A stretch of 64,000 nucleotides of DNA from Brachyhypopomus gauderio (GCF_052324685.1 NC_135213.1:36241824-36305823); one strand, 5' to 3'. Shown: positions 40,234 to 51,135, counted from the stretch's first letter. The notes: generated by a model from the letters alone, not told the origin. Translations and numbers: made by a program.

Positions 40234-42914
40234 ATGTACCCATGGACACAACTCTGTGATAACCTATCTGGCCTATCCATACTATTACCTAGGATGAATT
40301 CTGTGATCAGATGCAAAGCACTTTGTACGTCGCTCTGGATAAGAGCATCTGCTAAATGCCGTAAATGTAATAACCACTCCACTTCTAGCTTGGCCTTGAC
40401 CCTGAGGCTGAAGGTCTATTTTGATTGGCTGTCGTGTGTGTCCGTCTCCCAGCTCCCTACACCATCATCACCTTCCCCTTCCTCTTCGCCGTGATGTTCG
40501 GGGACCTCGGCCACGGAACTCTCATGGCCCTGTTCGCCCTCTGGATGGTCCTCTACGAGAACGACCGCAAACTGAAGAAAACAAGGAATGAGGTGAACTT
40601 TGACCCTTTCACTACCGCTTGGCATGTTGTTTAATGTTTAATGGTTAGTTCGATTGCTTACCTAATGTCGCCCTCTAGTGTGTAAACTGGTCACTGCATC
40701 TAGTCAGGTATGTATAGAGCAGTGGTTCCCAAAGTGGGGGGCGCGCCCCCTAGGTGGGGCGCGGAGCTATTGCAGGGGGGGCGCGGAGCTTGAAAGTAAA
40801 ACGTGCACATGTGTCAATATTAGGGATGCACCGATTCCGATATTAATATCTGAAAAAATTCTAGATCGGGTATCGGGGACAATGTGACCGATCCATAAAA
40901 ACAGATCTATTCAGTCAAATTCTATGCTTGTATTGCTTGCCTTTCGGAGTTAGTTCAACCTTAATACTCGCGCTGGTGGTATTCCACTTATTTGCTGGTT
41001 GACCAAAATAAACCTGGGCTCCAGCAATACTTCACTGTTCATACATGAACTGGTGAGTTGTCCAAAGCTCATTTAATGCGTTACTTACAGAAATAAAATA
41101 AAGAGCAGTGGTCTGACTCGGTCTACGGCAGAAAGCTAAAAAAAACAATATTCCATACGCGCGCTCCACTCGCTCCCTTAAAGAGACAGTAGCCTACACA
41201 TATTTCTGGCCGTTACATGCTTTGTGCTCTGCGTGATGTCTGCGCTTGCAAACTAGCCGCATATGTATTGCTGTTTCTCTTATTTCATCTCCTTATTTAT
41301 TTTAAATTATATTTAGAATTCTTGAACCATTTAAAAGGTTTCTTACAGTTTATTTTTTTCATGTTTAACCAAAGTTGTGAACCTATTGTTTTTGTAAGTT
41401 TTCAACACATCCCTAGTCAGTAATGGGGGGGGGGGGGGGCGCAAAAATATTCTCATCTACTAAAGGGGGGCATGGCAGAAAAAGTTTGGGAACCACTGGT
41501 ATAGAGTGAGTTTCCCATGTTTCAGTTTGTGATTAGAGGGGTTTTTTCAGCCGTATCGTCTAGAAAGACGCTACAATCCTCACACTCTTCCTCAATGAAA
41601 GTAAATAAACTTGACACAGAAAATTAAACTGTGCTGCAATTAAAGTGATCAGCAGCTCCATACCAGTGGGGTGTAGCTCCAGGTTTTTCAAAATAAAAGC
41701 ATGTGTACCCGCAGTGGAAGACAGGCTCTTGATTAGCTGGTCCAGGGGTCATGGGTCATCTGTAGAGTGGAAGGTCTCCAGGAGAAGAATACAGTGGCCT
41801 CTCAGCTACTGAAGTGTTGGACGTCGATGGTCGTTTGGGTGAATTCTTTCCTTTTTCCCCTCTCAGTTCTGGAACACGTTCTTTGAGGGGCGCTACATCA
41901 TTCTGATGATGGGCATGTTCTCGGTGTACACTGGGATCATATATAACGACTGCTTCTCCAAGTCTCTCAACGTGTTCGGCTCTGGCTGGAGTGTCAAAGC
42001 GATGTTTAAGAACGACTCGTTTTTGTGAGTGGACTCTCCTCACTTCCAGCACACTGTCATCTGCCGTGATTCTCCAGTGCTTAAAAACTCGTTTTTGTTG
42101 CTCGTTTTTGTTGACTTTAAGCTACGTGCTGTCCTCAGTTTAGCCACCAGAGCACAAACTGTGTAATCTGAGTTTACTTCATATTTGTTACTATTTAACA
42201 AATCCAAGGGTTGAATGAAGGGTGCTGGACATGTAGGACGTGGGGTCTCCTGGATGAAGGTCGATGCCTAAATGTGTTGAGAATCGATTGTGGGAATGTT
42301 CAGGCCCAGTGTTGGTGTGCAAGAGCTAAACTACACAGAGGACAGGTTCTGAGTTCTCCATTCTGTTCCAGGTTGAACATGACACACACACACAGCTTCC
42401 TCACACTCGACCCCAACACCAAAGGGGTGTTTAACGGACCCTACCCTCTGGGCATCGACCCCGTGAGTGTTTTGATTTTTTACTCCTGGACACCAGGACT
42501 GTGTCCTGGCTGCTTTTGGAAATTTGGAGATGCGTCCTGGACATGATAATGCTACATAACCCAGGAATGACCCTGAGTTTGAAAAGGCACTGACGTTTTA
42601 AGATATTTGGTTTATTTTCAGATTTGGAACCTCGCATCGAACAGACTCACGTTCTTAAACTCCTACAAAATGAAGATGTCTGTGATTATCGGGATCGTCC
42701 ACATGACCTTTGGGGTCATCCTGGGGGTCTTCAACCATTTGTGAGTTCTCACTCAATTAGGCTGTGAAGTCTGGGTTGTGGCCATGATTGTGATATGCTA
42801 GTCTCTGACTCTTTAATATACTTGTATTTGCATCTTTAATGTGATCATCTTTAGCCAACAAGCTAAAGTAGTGAAGATCCTGAAGTAGTGGTCACGTCCT
42901 GTTTGTAGTTCTGT

Positions 42915-42982
<68 letters not shown>

Positions 42983-43737
42983 GGAGAAAGAAGTGGAAGC
43001 AGGCATTGTGACCTGGAGACTTACGGGTGGTGTTTAGAGTGTGTAGGGTGTGTGTGGTGTGTGTGTTTGGTGTGTAGGGTGTGTAGGGTTTACTCCGCTC
43101 TGACACACTTCATTACATGGTTCAGAAGAGCTGCTGTTGACCTATGAGAATCGCCCGGTCCCGCGTGCCGACCCAGCGGTCCCACGTGCCGACCTGGCGT
43201 CCTGAACGTGTGGTTTCTTGTCTCAGGCACTTCGGGAGGAAGTTCAACATCATCCTAGTCTTCCTGCCTGAGCTGCTCTTCCTGCTCTGTCTGTTTGGCT
43301 ACCTGGGCTTCATGATCCTGTTCAAGTGGGCCGCCTTCACAGCGCAGGACTCCTCACGGGCTCCCAGCATCCTCATCCACTTCATCAACATGTTCCTGTT
43401 CAACACGCAGGGCGATTCGAGCCAGACCCCCCTCTACACGGGGCAGGTAGGTCTCAGCGCGGGGGCACGGGGGCAGTATAGCATATACAAACAGTGTCAG
43501 TGGCAAGGAAAAACTCCCTAGATGGTGGGGAATAGGAAGAAACCTTGGGAGGACCAAGACTCAAAAGGGAACCCATCCTCCATTGGGCGGCCCGTTAACA
43601 CACAAATAACACAAAAACAAATTATACAGACGAATACACAAGTTACAAACAAATCACACAATCAGGCTAAGTATAAGGTAACTAGAATGAAAGTGTAATG
43701 CGTTCAGTTATAACATCAATGTTGCTCCTACAATTCA

Positions 43738-43815
<78 letters not shown>

Positions 43816-44190
43816 TCAGGCAGGGCTGCAGGTATTCCTGATCGTCATAGCAATGCTTAGTGTACCTGTGCTGTTGCTGGGGAAACCACTCTACTTGTAC
43901 TGGCAACACAAGTGCAGCGATCACCTGGCCATGTACAGGGTACGACCTCGGGCCGTGTGGGTGGGGGTGTAGACTCGTACAGTGTGGGTGGTGCTGTAGA
44001 TTTGGGCCGTGTGGGCGATGCTGTACTTTCTGATTGTTTTTTGCTTAATCTGCATGTGTTTACACCCCAGTTTATGTAGAAACTGGAATAAAAACACTCC
44101 GTTAACGTACCAGTGGAAAGTCATGAGGCTCAGAAGGTGGGTCAGTATACAGCGTTGGTGAGCTCAAGCTCTTACATGTCTTCTCTTTCC

Positions 44191-44282
<92 letters not shown>

Positions 44283-44926
44283 GGATATGAGCGAGTTCGG
44301 CGTAGCAGTGAAGAGGATATCTCTCTCATGCGTGCTTATGATTTAGAGGAGGGCAGTAGCCTGGAAAGCCATTCCAGCAGTTCAGATGGCCAATCAGAAG
44401 AGGTAGCTCCCTCCAAACTCTCATTTCATTGGTTATCTGGCTAATCAGTTACAGATTATTCCAATGGATCTGGTCTGTGCCTGTTCTGAAAGAACGATCC
44501 CGCCAGGAGGGAAAAAATCAGCATCAGTAGTTTCTAGTGTGTTTCCCCAGATCATCACGTTAGCTGGCTCTCCTACACTGGATCTGTACCTAATGGGCTG
44601 CCATACATTTTCAGGAGCTTGTAAACTACCACAGGTGGCGCTGTTGTACTCCTTAATGCTTATGACCACAGCCTCCCCAATCCCACTGTCTATGTCCAGT
44701 TTGACTTTGCAGACGTGTTCCTGCACCAGTCCATCCACACGATCGAGTTCTGTCTGGGCTGCGTCTCCAACACGGCGTCCTACCTGCGTCTCTGGGCACT
44801 GAGTCTGGCACACGCACGTGAGTTCTGATGGGCGTGGCCTTACACACACCAGCCGGCCCGAAGGGCTTCTAGTCTGGTACCACTGGTTCACGCAGTGTCT
44901 GATCTTCTCCGTGATGCTCTGTGTTG

Positions 44927-44989
<63 letters not shown>

Positions 44990-45543
44990 TGTCGGAGGTG
45001 CTGTGGTCCATGGTGATGCGGGTGGGGTTGCGTGTGGACACCACCCTGGGCGTTCTTCTCCTCGTGCCCGTCTTTGGCCTCTTTGCCGTGCTCACAGTCT
45101 TCATCCTCCTGGTGATGGAGGGTCTCTCTGCCTTCCTGCATGCCCTACGTCTCCACTGGTGCGTGTCTTGCACCGCCCACCTCCACACACCTGCCGTACT
45201 GCACAGCATGCTGGGATACCTGAGAAACGAGCAGCACTGTTTACTCACTTGAACTGAGAGTCTGATTTAGGGCTCCTCAGAGTTACAGCCATGTGGTATC
45301 AGGATGAGATCATTCGATCAATCTGATCAGATCAATCTGATCATTTATATCAAATCAAAGCATGATGAATTGTCTCTCTGTGTCTAACTGTCTGTCTGTC
45401 TGTCTACCTGTCTAACTCTCCATGTGTCTCATTCCTTCAGGGTGGAGTTTCAGAATAAGTTCTACAGTGGCGCTGGCACCAAGTTTTCACCGTTTGCCTT
45501 CGCGTTCTTGCACACAAGCTTCGAGAATGATGGATTACTGTGA
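30569..45543 (+). CDS. atp6v0a2: V-type proton ATPase 116 kDa subunit a, isoform 2
   Basis: Integral Vo subunit a of the V-ATPase; forms proton half-channels and, as isoform a2, acidifies Golgi and endosomes. Twenty exons: 30569-30685, 32337-32415, 33344-33441, 33946-34083, 34696-34793, 35294-35420, 35996-36078, 36163-36256, 37107-37319, 39895-40045, 40453-40592, 41867-42024, 42372-42462, 42622-42740, 43227-43446, 43820-43939, 44283-44402, 44700-44817, 44987-45158 and 45441-45543; 852 aa in frame (human 856). Start [20 protein letters not shown]. Landmarks are [57 protein letters not shown]-type loop (here [15 protein letters not shown]), the C-terminal channel segment [20 protein letters not shown] with its essential Arg, and [31 protein letters not shown] and [17 protein letters not shown] match isoform a2. 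Acceptor of exon 5 is ambiguous (several CACAG options). Teleost a/b copy not assigned. Confidence 0.96.
31056..32312 (+). repeat. 1.26-kb minisatellite in atp6v0a2 intron 1
   Basis: Roughly 50 units of 19-31 bp built on 'CTACTGTGTGGTGGTGTTGT' plus 'CGTCT', beginning with a shorter GTGGTGTTCTCT form. All long frames here ([22 protein letters not shown]) are repeat artefacts. The array ends 24 bp before the acceptor of exon 2. Confidence 0.97.
35640..35960 (+). repeat. Minisatellite in atp6v0a2 intron 6
   Basis: About eleven degenerate units of about 27-30 bp with GTGTTTGGTAGTGTTTGTGG and a G run, ending 35 bp before the acceptor of exon 7. Confidence 0.85.
36265..36490 (+). repeat. Degenerate repeat in atp6v0a2 intron 8
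   Basis: About five units resembling GGGGGTCATGTGATCCACTC plus AGCCTA, of about 29-40 bp. Confidence 0.7.
36755..36925 (-). mobile_element. tRNA-derived SINE
   Basis: On the minus strand it begins GGGGCAGTCGTGGTCTGGTG (box A-like) and contains GGTGGGTTCGATTCTGG (box B-like), as in tRNA-derived SINEs widespread in ostariophysan fish. A (TG)n stretch and a short unique tail follow. The same head is found at 55430-55493. It is not a functional tRNA gene: the acceptor stem does not pair. Confidence 0.8.
37040..37106 (+). repeat. Short tandem repeat running into an acceptor site
   Basis: CTGACTCCACCTGTCAGC-type units occur three times just before exon 9; the last one, CTGACTCCAG, supplies the 3' splice site at 37106. 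Confidence 0.75.
37349..39449. mobile_element. hAT-type transposon (2.1 kb) in atp6v0a2 intron 9
   Basis: Perfect 8-bp target duplication CTTGATAT at 37341-37348 and 39450-39457. Ends are TAGGGTTGCA in both inward orientations, followed by ACCGGTTTCACGGTAT-like and TATGAGATTTTCACGGTAT-like subterminal blocks with repeated CACGGTAT words. No intact transposase. A second hAT element is nested at 38156-38839. Confidence 0.93.
38156..38839. mobile_element. hAT-type element nested inside the 37349-39449 hAT
   Basis: Target duplication ATACTACC at 38148-38155 and 38840-38847. Left end CAGTAGCGAACCG, right end reverse-complemented CAGTGGGGAAGCG. A (TA)n tract lies at 38729-38776. The related outer module at 17031-17045 lacks this insert and reads TTTCTACCACATATCG across the site. 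Confidence 0.92.
40158..40224 (+). repeat. (TC)n microsatellite in atp6v0a2 intron 10
   Basis: About 33 TC units, followed by a short CACACACA. Confidence 0.95.
40308..40372 (+). mobile_element. SINE/LINE 3'-tail fragment
   Basis: GTACGTCGCTCTGGATAAGA followed by GCATCTGCTAAATGCC is the familiar 3' tail of L2/CR1-mobilised fish retroposons. Confidence 0.7.
40720..41498. mobile_element. hAT-type transposon in atp6v0a2 intron 11
   Basis: Perfect 8-bp target duplication GTATAGAG at 40712-40719 and 41499-41506. Ends share CAGTGGTTCCCAAA. The outer element is very short once the nested insert at 40821-41415 is taken out (about 185 bp). The duplicated copy of this intron near 55590 lacks the element. 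Confidence 0.94.
40821..41415. mobile_element. hAT-type element nested in the 40720-41498 hAT
   Basis: Inward-facing ends TAGGGATGCACCG and TAGGGATGTGTT. Flanking GTCAATAT (left) and GTCAGTAA (right) look like a decayed 8-bp duplication. Confidence 0.75.
42917..42979 (+). repeat. (GT)n microsatellite in atp6v0a2 intron 14
   Basis: About 31 GT units. Confidence 0.95.
43480..43680 (+). mobile_element. Fish interspersed repeat fragment of uncertain class
   Basis: CAGTGGCAAGGAAAAACTCC, then AGGAAGAAACCTTGGGAGGA and AAAAGGGAACCCATCCTCC, resembles a sequence I recognise from many fish introns. I cannot assign it to a class from this copy. It lies in intron 15. Confidence 0.5.
43740..43814 (+). 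repeat. (GT)n abutting the acceptor of atp6v0a2 exon 16
   Basis: About 37 GT units end five bases before the exon; only CTCAG separates them from the coding sequence at 43820. Confidence 0.95.
44197..44282 (+). repeat. (GT)n forming the acceptor of atp6v0a2 exon 17
   Basis: About 40 GT units whose last step becomes GTAG, so the repeat itself supplies the 3' splice site at 44281-44282 with no separate polypyrimidine tract. Confidence 0.95.
44929..44986 (+). repeat. (GT)n forming the acceptor of atp6v0a2 exon 19
   Basis: About 27 GT units run directly into GTAG at 44983-44986, the 3' splice site of exon 19. Confidence 0.95.
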
Positions 45544-46325
45544 ACGCTGACCCGGAACCATGGAGGGCAAAGGTCAAAGGGCTCATGTAGTGCCAGAGAG
45601 GTCAGAAGCGCATCGAGCTCCAGCCCACTAGCGCTTACTCTCATTTTAACGGACACGTTTACGTCGTTGCACTGACCGACCAACCAAATATAGATCTCGT
45701 ATCTCGGGATGACAAACTGTGGACAGTAATGGTCCCTGTAATCAGTACCTGGACTCATTTTAGAGTTTGGCTGTACAGCTGATCTGTGAAGGTGATCAAG
45801 TGTCATTTGGTTGCCACTTTGGTTTTTTGGTGACCTCTGAAATGCTTCCAGAGCAAAAGACGATTCTGGAAGGTCACATCAGTACTGCTGGTGGACAGTG
45901 GTATGTGATGTCTAACCTGTGATTATCCTGACTGTCTCTATGGTATTTCTTTCATCCAGTCACATGTTGCCTGCTGTTTTGAGGGGGTGGGGAAGGGGAT
46001 CTCCGTATTACATTGCATATTCCACAAGTGGCCTTAACAGGCCTTGAGCCCATGGCATCCTCGAGGACTTTTATTCTACATCTACTGTTTAATGTGCTCA
46101 GTCTGGTTGACTGTTAAAGAGCAGATCAACATGTCTGGTCTCCTCCTGGGCTGTCTGTGGGAGTATTGGGGTCTCTACCAGAGCCCTGGGTCTGAGTGTT
46201 GGGAAGAATATTGCACATTGTTGATATTTTGACAGTCTGAGACAGGAAGGAGATGTTTTTATTTTTCTCCATCATAGTTTATTTCCTGGTTTTATTATTA
46301 TTTTATTGTAATTCATAAATAAAGA
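45544..46325 (+). other. atp6v0a2 3' UTR
   Basis: Unique sequence without further exons after the stop at 45541-45543. AATAAA at about 46316-46321 is the likely poly(A) signal. Confidence 0.7.
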
Positions 46326-46929
46326 GGGGTAAAGGTAAACAATGAGGAAAGGTTTGGATAAGTGCTGTTAATTAAACATTTTGCTGGTATTATTTCAACA
46401 AGTTGGGAAAACAGTATCTTTATTAAAACATTAAACGTATGTAATTTACTAAAACCATTATAGTTTGATTACAGCTGCAGTCTGGTCTTAATGTGAGGAA
46501 TAGCATTCATTCAGTACAGTGTCAGTCTAAGCAGAGCAAGAGTTCTTTAAATTGTTTCATGCAATCAGGGAGTTTGGTTTGATTTAAACATTGACCATAT
46601 CTGTGTAGCACCCGTGCTTACTTGTCTTGCCCAGAAGTATTAATTACGAAATTGTGAAATCTTTTTTTCTCTCTCTCTTCAGTACAATTTAATTTATTGT
46701 TTTCCTTTTTTTTTATCCTAGTGGATTTTAACTTCAGAGCTGTAAGATTGTGGTGTGTGAAATCCATGTGGCTTATTCAATTCTAGTTTTGGATTTTATA
46801 TTATTAATTTAACTAAATTAACTGGTTTCAGTTATTTGGTTTCTCGTTTGAAAGCTCTTACATTCCATCTTTTTCAGTTTAGGCTTTTGGATTTTTATAT
46901 TTTTCAATAAATCAAACTAATGTGATATA
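46326..46929. other. AT-rich intergenic spacer
   Basis: No gene or recognisable element seen. A stretch near 46515-46560 has a degenerate copy near 54340. Confidence 0.5.
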
Positions 46930-47953
46930 CAGGGTTCATACACTTTTTTGACAATTAATTTCCATGACTTTTCCATGACTTTTCCATGACTTTCAGACAA
47001 ATTTCAATGACTATACATTCTCTAAACATATGTGTAGACATGAAAAATAAGAAAAAATCCAGACCAAAATTCCACAGTATATAATAAATTAATGAAAAGC
47101 CACGTGGTTTAATTGAAAAAAATAAACATTTACCGTATTTTCAATATCAATATAAGCCGCATCTACAAAGTTTTGGAAAATGTTGTAGCCATAAGCCGTA
47201 TCCGGGCTTACAGCCGGTGAGTCCCCGCTTAACGACGGGTCTGGTTAACAACGGACCGGAGTTACGACCGACTTTTCTTAATTTTGCGCGGTGCGCGGAG
47301 GTGCAGTGGCAGCACTGTTGAGTGTTGTGGAGTGGTGTGTTGTGTAGTGTTGTGTACGATAAGCGGAGGCGGCACAGCCTCCACTGCAGCCCATCTCGGC
47401 AACACGATCGCTCTTTCTCGCGTTGTACATCGAGAACATCGTTTTTTTTTTCTATACTGTGTTTACAATCAAAACGTATCTAAATCTAGGGTTGCGCTTT
47501 ACGACGGACTTTTCAGTTTCTAACCCCATCGTTAACCAATTGGTTAACCACACAGTGCATATTTTGCACGCCCCGTGTCCTTGTCTTTCTCAAGCCGTAG
47601 CTTGTATTTGTCCAACTGAAGCAGCCATTGTTGAATCGGCATTTACCAGCATTACGCTGATTTACACGTCATCAAAGTACAATCTACAGCTCCTTGGAGT
47701 CCGACGCTAACGCAGCGAACTAACGTGTGACGTTACGTTAGTGGTCCGCACAATAAAAAAAATGGCTATATTATATATATTTATTTTTTTCTTCCGGTTA
47801 TCAGAACGACATAAATTTATTGTGTCAAGCAAATTTCCATGACTTTTCCAAAACATTTGAGTATTTTTATTTTTTCCAAAACTTATCCAGGCCTGGAAAT
47901 TGCTATTTTCAAATTCCATAACTTTTCCAGGTTTTTCATGACCGTACGAACCC
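46930..47953. mobile_element. hAT-like repeat with internal insertion
   Basis: Inward-facing ends CAGGGTTCATACAC and TGGGTTCGTACGG; both are followed by runs of TTTCCATGACTTTTCC-type words. ATATA flanks both sides but a clean 8-bp duplication was not found. A G/C-richer block around 47215-47570 (GTGAGTCCCCGCTTAACGAC ...) looks like a separate insert. Confidence 0.55.
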
Positions 47954-48159
47954 ATATAATAAACTGTCTTCTGTAAATATCAACATAAGATTTGCACTTT
48001 ACATAATTATACAACTTCTCATTTTAGTTGAAATGGGAACCTTTTATTTTTACACTGATTTGATCGGTCACTGCGTGATAAATATACTTGTTAACCAGTA
48101 TTTTATTCCTACCTCAAACACAGTGCTAATCGCTGCTCTGGGTCAACAGACTCCCTGTA

Positions 48160-49015
48160 GTTGACAGGTGTCAAACTCGAGGCCAAATGTGGCCCGCCGC
48201 GTCATTTTATGTGGCCCGCGAGAGCTTAAAAAGCCAAATTGTCAAAAAAAAAAGGTGAGCAAAAACTACATTTCCCACAATTGTTACCCGCAAAGTGACC
48301 GCATCTCGACACTGCAGTGTTTCCATATGGATGCGATTTTCCCAATAAGTGTAATTGGGAAATACAAATAATGATCCCAAAATGTCCAGGAAGAGAAACA
48401 TCGATGCAGATAGAAGGATGTTTCAAGAAAGATGGGGAAGCGAATACGTATGTGCTTCAAGGTGAAAAACGGGTATGAAGCGGTAGCTGTTGTCAAATAG
48501 TACAATATACGTCAGCATTTTGCGACCAAACATGGAGCTAAGTATGCCAAAATTAGCCATCAAGAAAAACGACGAATTGTCAAAGAATTAAAAGGCTGCG
48601 ATCGCCGATCGCAACAGAATGTGTTCACAACCACAAACGAAACGGCAGTAAAAGCTGCTTTGTTGTGGCTGAAGAAATCAGATGGGAGGAGACATTCTAC
48701 GTCACGAGGTACCCATATATAAGGAACGTGTTGAAAATGAGGAGAAGGGTAATGCGAGAAGGGTAATGCTGCAGGCCGCAGCCCCGGTGGGCGTGGGTAA
48801 AGGGCGGAGCAAGTGTCAATCATTTTCGACTGCAGCCAATCAGATACTAGACTTTTGTTGTCAATCATTTTTTAATGCAGCCAATCATCTTAACAGATCT
48901 GCCAAAAGAAGGCGGAAACTGCACGGAGAAGCTCTTTAAACAGAAGTATATGCCGCTCTTAAACAAAAGTAGCTGAATAAAAACATTAGAAGAGCCATGA
49001 CTTTAGACATTTTTA
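48160..49015 (+). mobile_element. Decayed hAT transposon with BED-type transposase N-terminus
   Basis: Begins CAGGTGTCAAACTCGAGGCC, a common hAT terminus. From about 48380 the translation gives MSRKRNIDADRRMFQERWES, then after a frame change YNIRQHFATKHGAKYAKI, the zinc-ligating H-x-H part seen at the start of GTF2IRD2/SCAND3-like hAT transposases. In-frame stops and frame changes show it is inactive. No right terminus found. Confidence 0.65.
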
Positions 49016-49102
49016 AATCAAAGTTTAAAATACTTCTCACGTGTTATTCTGGAACGGCACTTTAATGTTTTTTTTTTCCTTACACGTATTGCATCATTTG
49101 TA

Positions 49103-49108
<6 letters not shown>

Positions 49109-49153
<45 letters not shown>

Positions 49154-49213
49154 GCCGGAGTGGCTAATCGGGAGATTCGGGAGGATTCCCCGAATGGAAA
49201 ATGGCCCACTCCG

Positions 49214-49258
<45 letters not shown>
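49109..49258. mobile_element. 67-bp foldback element inside a (TA)n tract
   Basis: (TA)n at 49109-49149 and 49217-49258 flank 49150-49216. The insert starts CAGAGCCGGAGTGG and ends CCACTCCGGCC, a 10-bp perfect outer stem, with an inner 7-bp stem ATTCGGG/CCCGAAT. It looks like a miniature hAT-type foldback in TA-rich target DNA. Confidence 0.65.
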
Positions 49259-49262
<4 letters not shown>

Positions 49263-49299
49263 GGCGCGACGTGTGTGTGTGTGTGTGTGGGGGGGGGGG

Positions 49300-49545
49300 G
49301 GGCAAGTGTAAATTGTTAGCGGAGGGGAGGTGTAAATGGACACAAATTAAATATTATATCGCGATCGATCGCCAAGTATAAACACCTCCGCCGAGCAGAG
49401 CGTCGAGGAGCGATTTCGATTGGAGGATCGTGCTCTATTTTGTATTATTAATTTTTCTGCTGATGCTGGTCCAGCGTGTCGCGTGCCAGTGATTATGGCT
49501 CGGCGTGCCAACGGTGGCCCGCGTGCCATAGGTTGTCGAACCCTG
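49300..49545 (+). mobile_element. Right-end fragment of a hAT family
   Basis: Shares GGACACAAATTAA and CGATCGCCAAGTATAAA words with 20560-20620 and ends GGTTGTCGAACCCTG, the inverse of the CAGGGGTCGGCAACC type terminus. A (GT)n-poly(G) stretch lies just left. Confidence 0.65.
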
Positions 49546-50308
49546 CTGTAGAGACTTTGAATATTAAAACCATTGTAGAAATTAAGCTCAGATGTGACCA
49601 GCAATGGAGCGCAAGTAAAAGAAAGACACGATCACACCAGTCTCATTGAAAATTTAGGATTTAATGAATAAAGTGAACCAATGCAAAACCCGTGACATAA
49701 TCCAAATAAAGTTTGAAGACCAGTATTGTCTGTGCACGCCACTGGGTTGATACATGTTGTAAGTGTTTGTACGCTCAGCCCTCTGCCTCCCTGATCAATC
49801 GTGTTTTGAGTTGCAGAAGTTTGTTCGTGCTCTTAGCTTGGTTATTTCTGAGTTATCTTTATCTTATTTAGGTTGTTTAGTTGGGTTTCCTGCGTTATAT
49901 GTAAGTACATGTGCTTTCAGTCCTGCCTGTGTTGCTTACTCGTTCTCCGTGTATAATATGTATGTGTAGCACCGTCCACAACAGCAAAACTGCACAGGAG
50001 CACACGGTAGCTCTGCGCCACTCTTCACTGAACAGACGTGCATCACTGCCATACATACGTTCAGATTTTTCATCATCACTCGATATTTAATACGAGGTAA
50101 GGTTATCTGTTAAGCCACTAGTAAGGTTAATGATACAACAGTGTACGTTTGAGTTGTTGTCGGTGTTTAGTTGTTTGACAACAGAAGGTGCGAATTATAA
50201 AATGCAGGTTAACAACTCCGTAAAAGTGACGGCGTTTTTGTTTTGAAATGAATTGGTTTTTACCTCGGAAGAGTTGTCCGTTTTCTTTCGAAACGCTCAA
50301 ATACTGAT
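49546..50308. other. Intergenic, nothing recognised
   Basis: No supported exon, RNA or complete element. Short open frames here have no recognisable domain. Confidence 0.5.
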
Positions 50309-50548
50309 TAATGCCAGGTTCACACTACACGACTTTTCAGTCGTCGGGTTTTTGTGCCGTTCGCACTACATGACTGGTTGTGCTGTAATCGCGAGTCTTT
50401 CAGTTGTTGTGGCTTTCACACTACACGACTGAGCGAGCGCCGAGTGATCGCAGATTTGCCTCCGACCACAGTTTCTGTCGGCGATCTACAAAAAACAGTC
50501 GGCGACTGAAAAACCAGCTTAAAATCGTGTAGTGTGAACCTGGCATTA
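50309..50548. mobile_element. 240-bp MITE with long perfect terminal inverted repeats
   Basis: The first 22 bases after TA (ATGCCAGGTTCACACTACAC plus GA) are the exact inverse of the last 22. The sequence is TAA...TTA at its edges, as in PIF/Harbinger-type elements, and carries internal partial copies of CACACTACACGACT. No coding capacity. Confidence 0.9.
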
Positions 50549-50749
50549 GTGAATCAATTGAGCGCACCTCTTCGTCGTTAGGAAAGTTCCCACCGTCGTT
50601 AGTTAACCCGTCGTTAGAGTTTCAGTTCACTACTCCTCGAATCATTTCGGGTATTTGTATAAATATTTAACTTAAGCTGAAGGAGGCTGTTTGGAGGTGC
50701 GACTCTAATGGCTATTCCTGTGTAGAGCCGGTGATACGGTCAATTCTAT

Positions 50750-51135
50750 CGAATTTGGGGCTCGTTGTGAACTTTTTGCAGCAAATCTAAAGCTTAACCC
50801 GGATATATGTAACCTGAAGCAAAACTGCTGCGTTTCTTGGGGCACATACTGAGCGGGGCGAGGATTGAAAGCCGTACAAACTGAAAGAGAAGCGGTTCGC
50901 GATCGGCCAAATCCGTGCAGCGTCAAGCAGGTAAGTAGCTTCGTTGGACTCGCGCCGTACTATCGCCGTTTGATTAAAAAAGAAAACTTCGCGGAAATTG
51001 CATCCCCGTTAGACAACTTGACCAGGGGCTCCGCAGAGAGCACCTTGTGCATGCTGAAACAGCGGCTTATTGTGGAAACTGCCGCTGTCTGTTCTCTTCT
51101 TCATAAAGGTGAAATCAGGTCAGTGGCGTTGTAAA
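50750..51135 (+). mobile_element. Ty3/Gypsy-type LTR retrotransposon pol fragment (fossil)
   Basis: A short stretch encodes a peptide like the reverse transcriptase/RNase H junction of Gypsy elements (VGLAPYYRRLIKKE). It is an old, broken remnant; LTRs, gag and the rest of pol were not identified in the window. Confidence 0.65.

Noticed and set aside
46925-47958. ATATA as target duplication of the hAT-like repeat
   Set aside because: Only 5 bp, AT-rich and not aligned with the inverted ends, so not counted as evidence.
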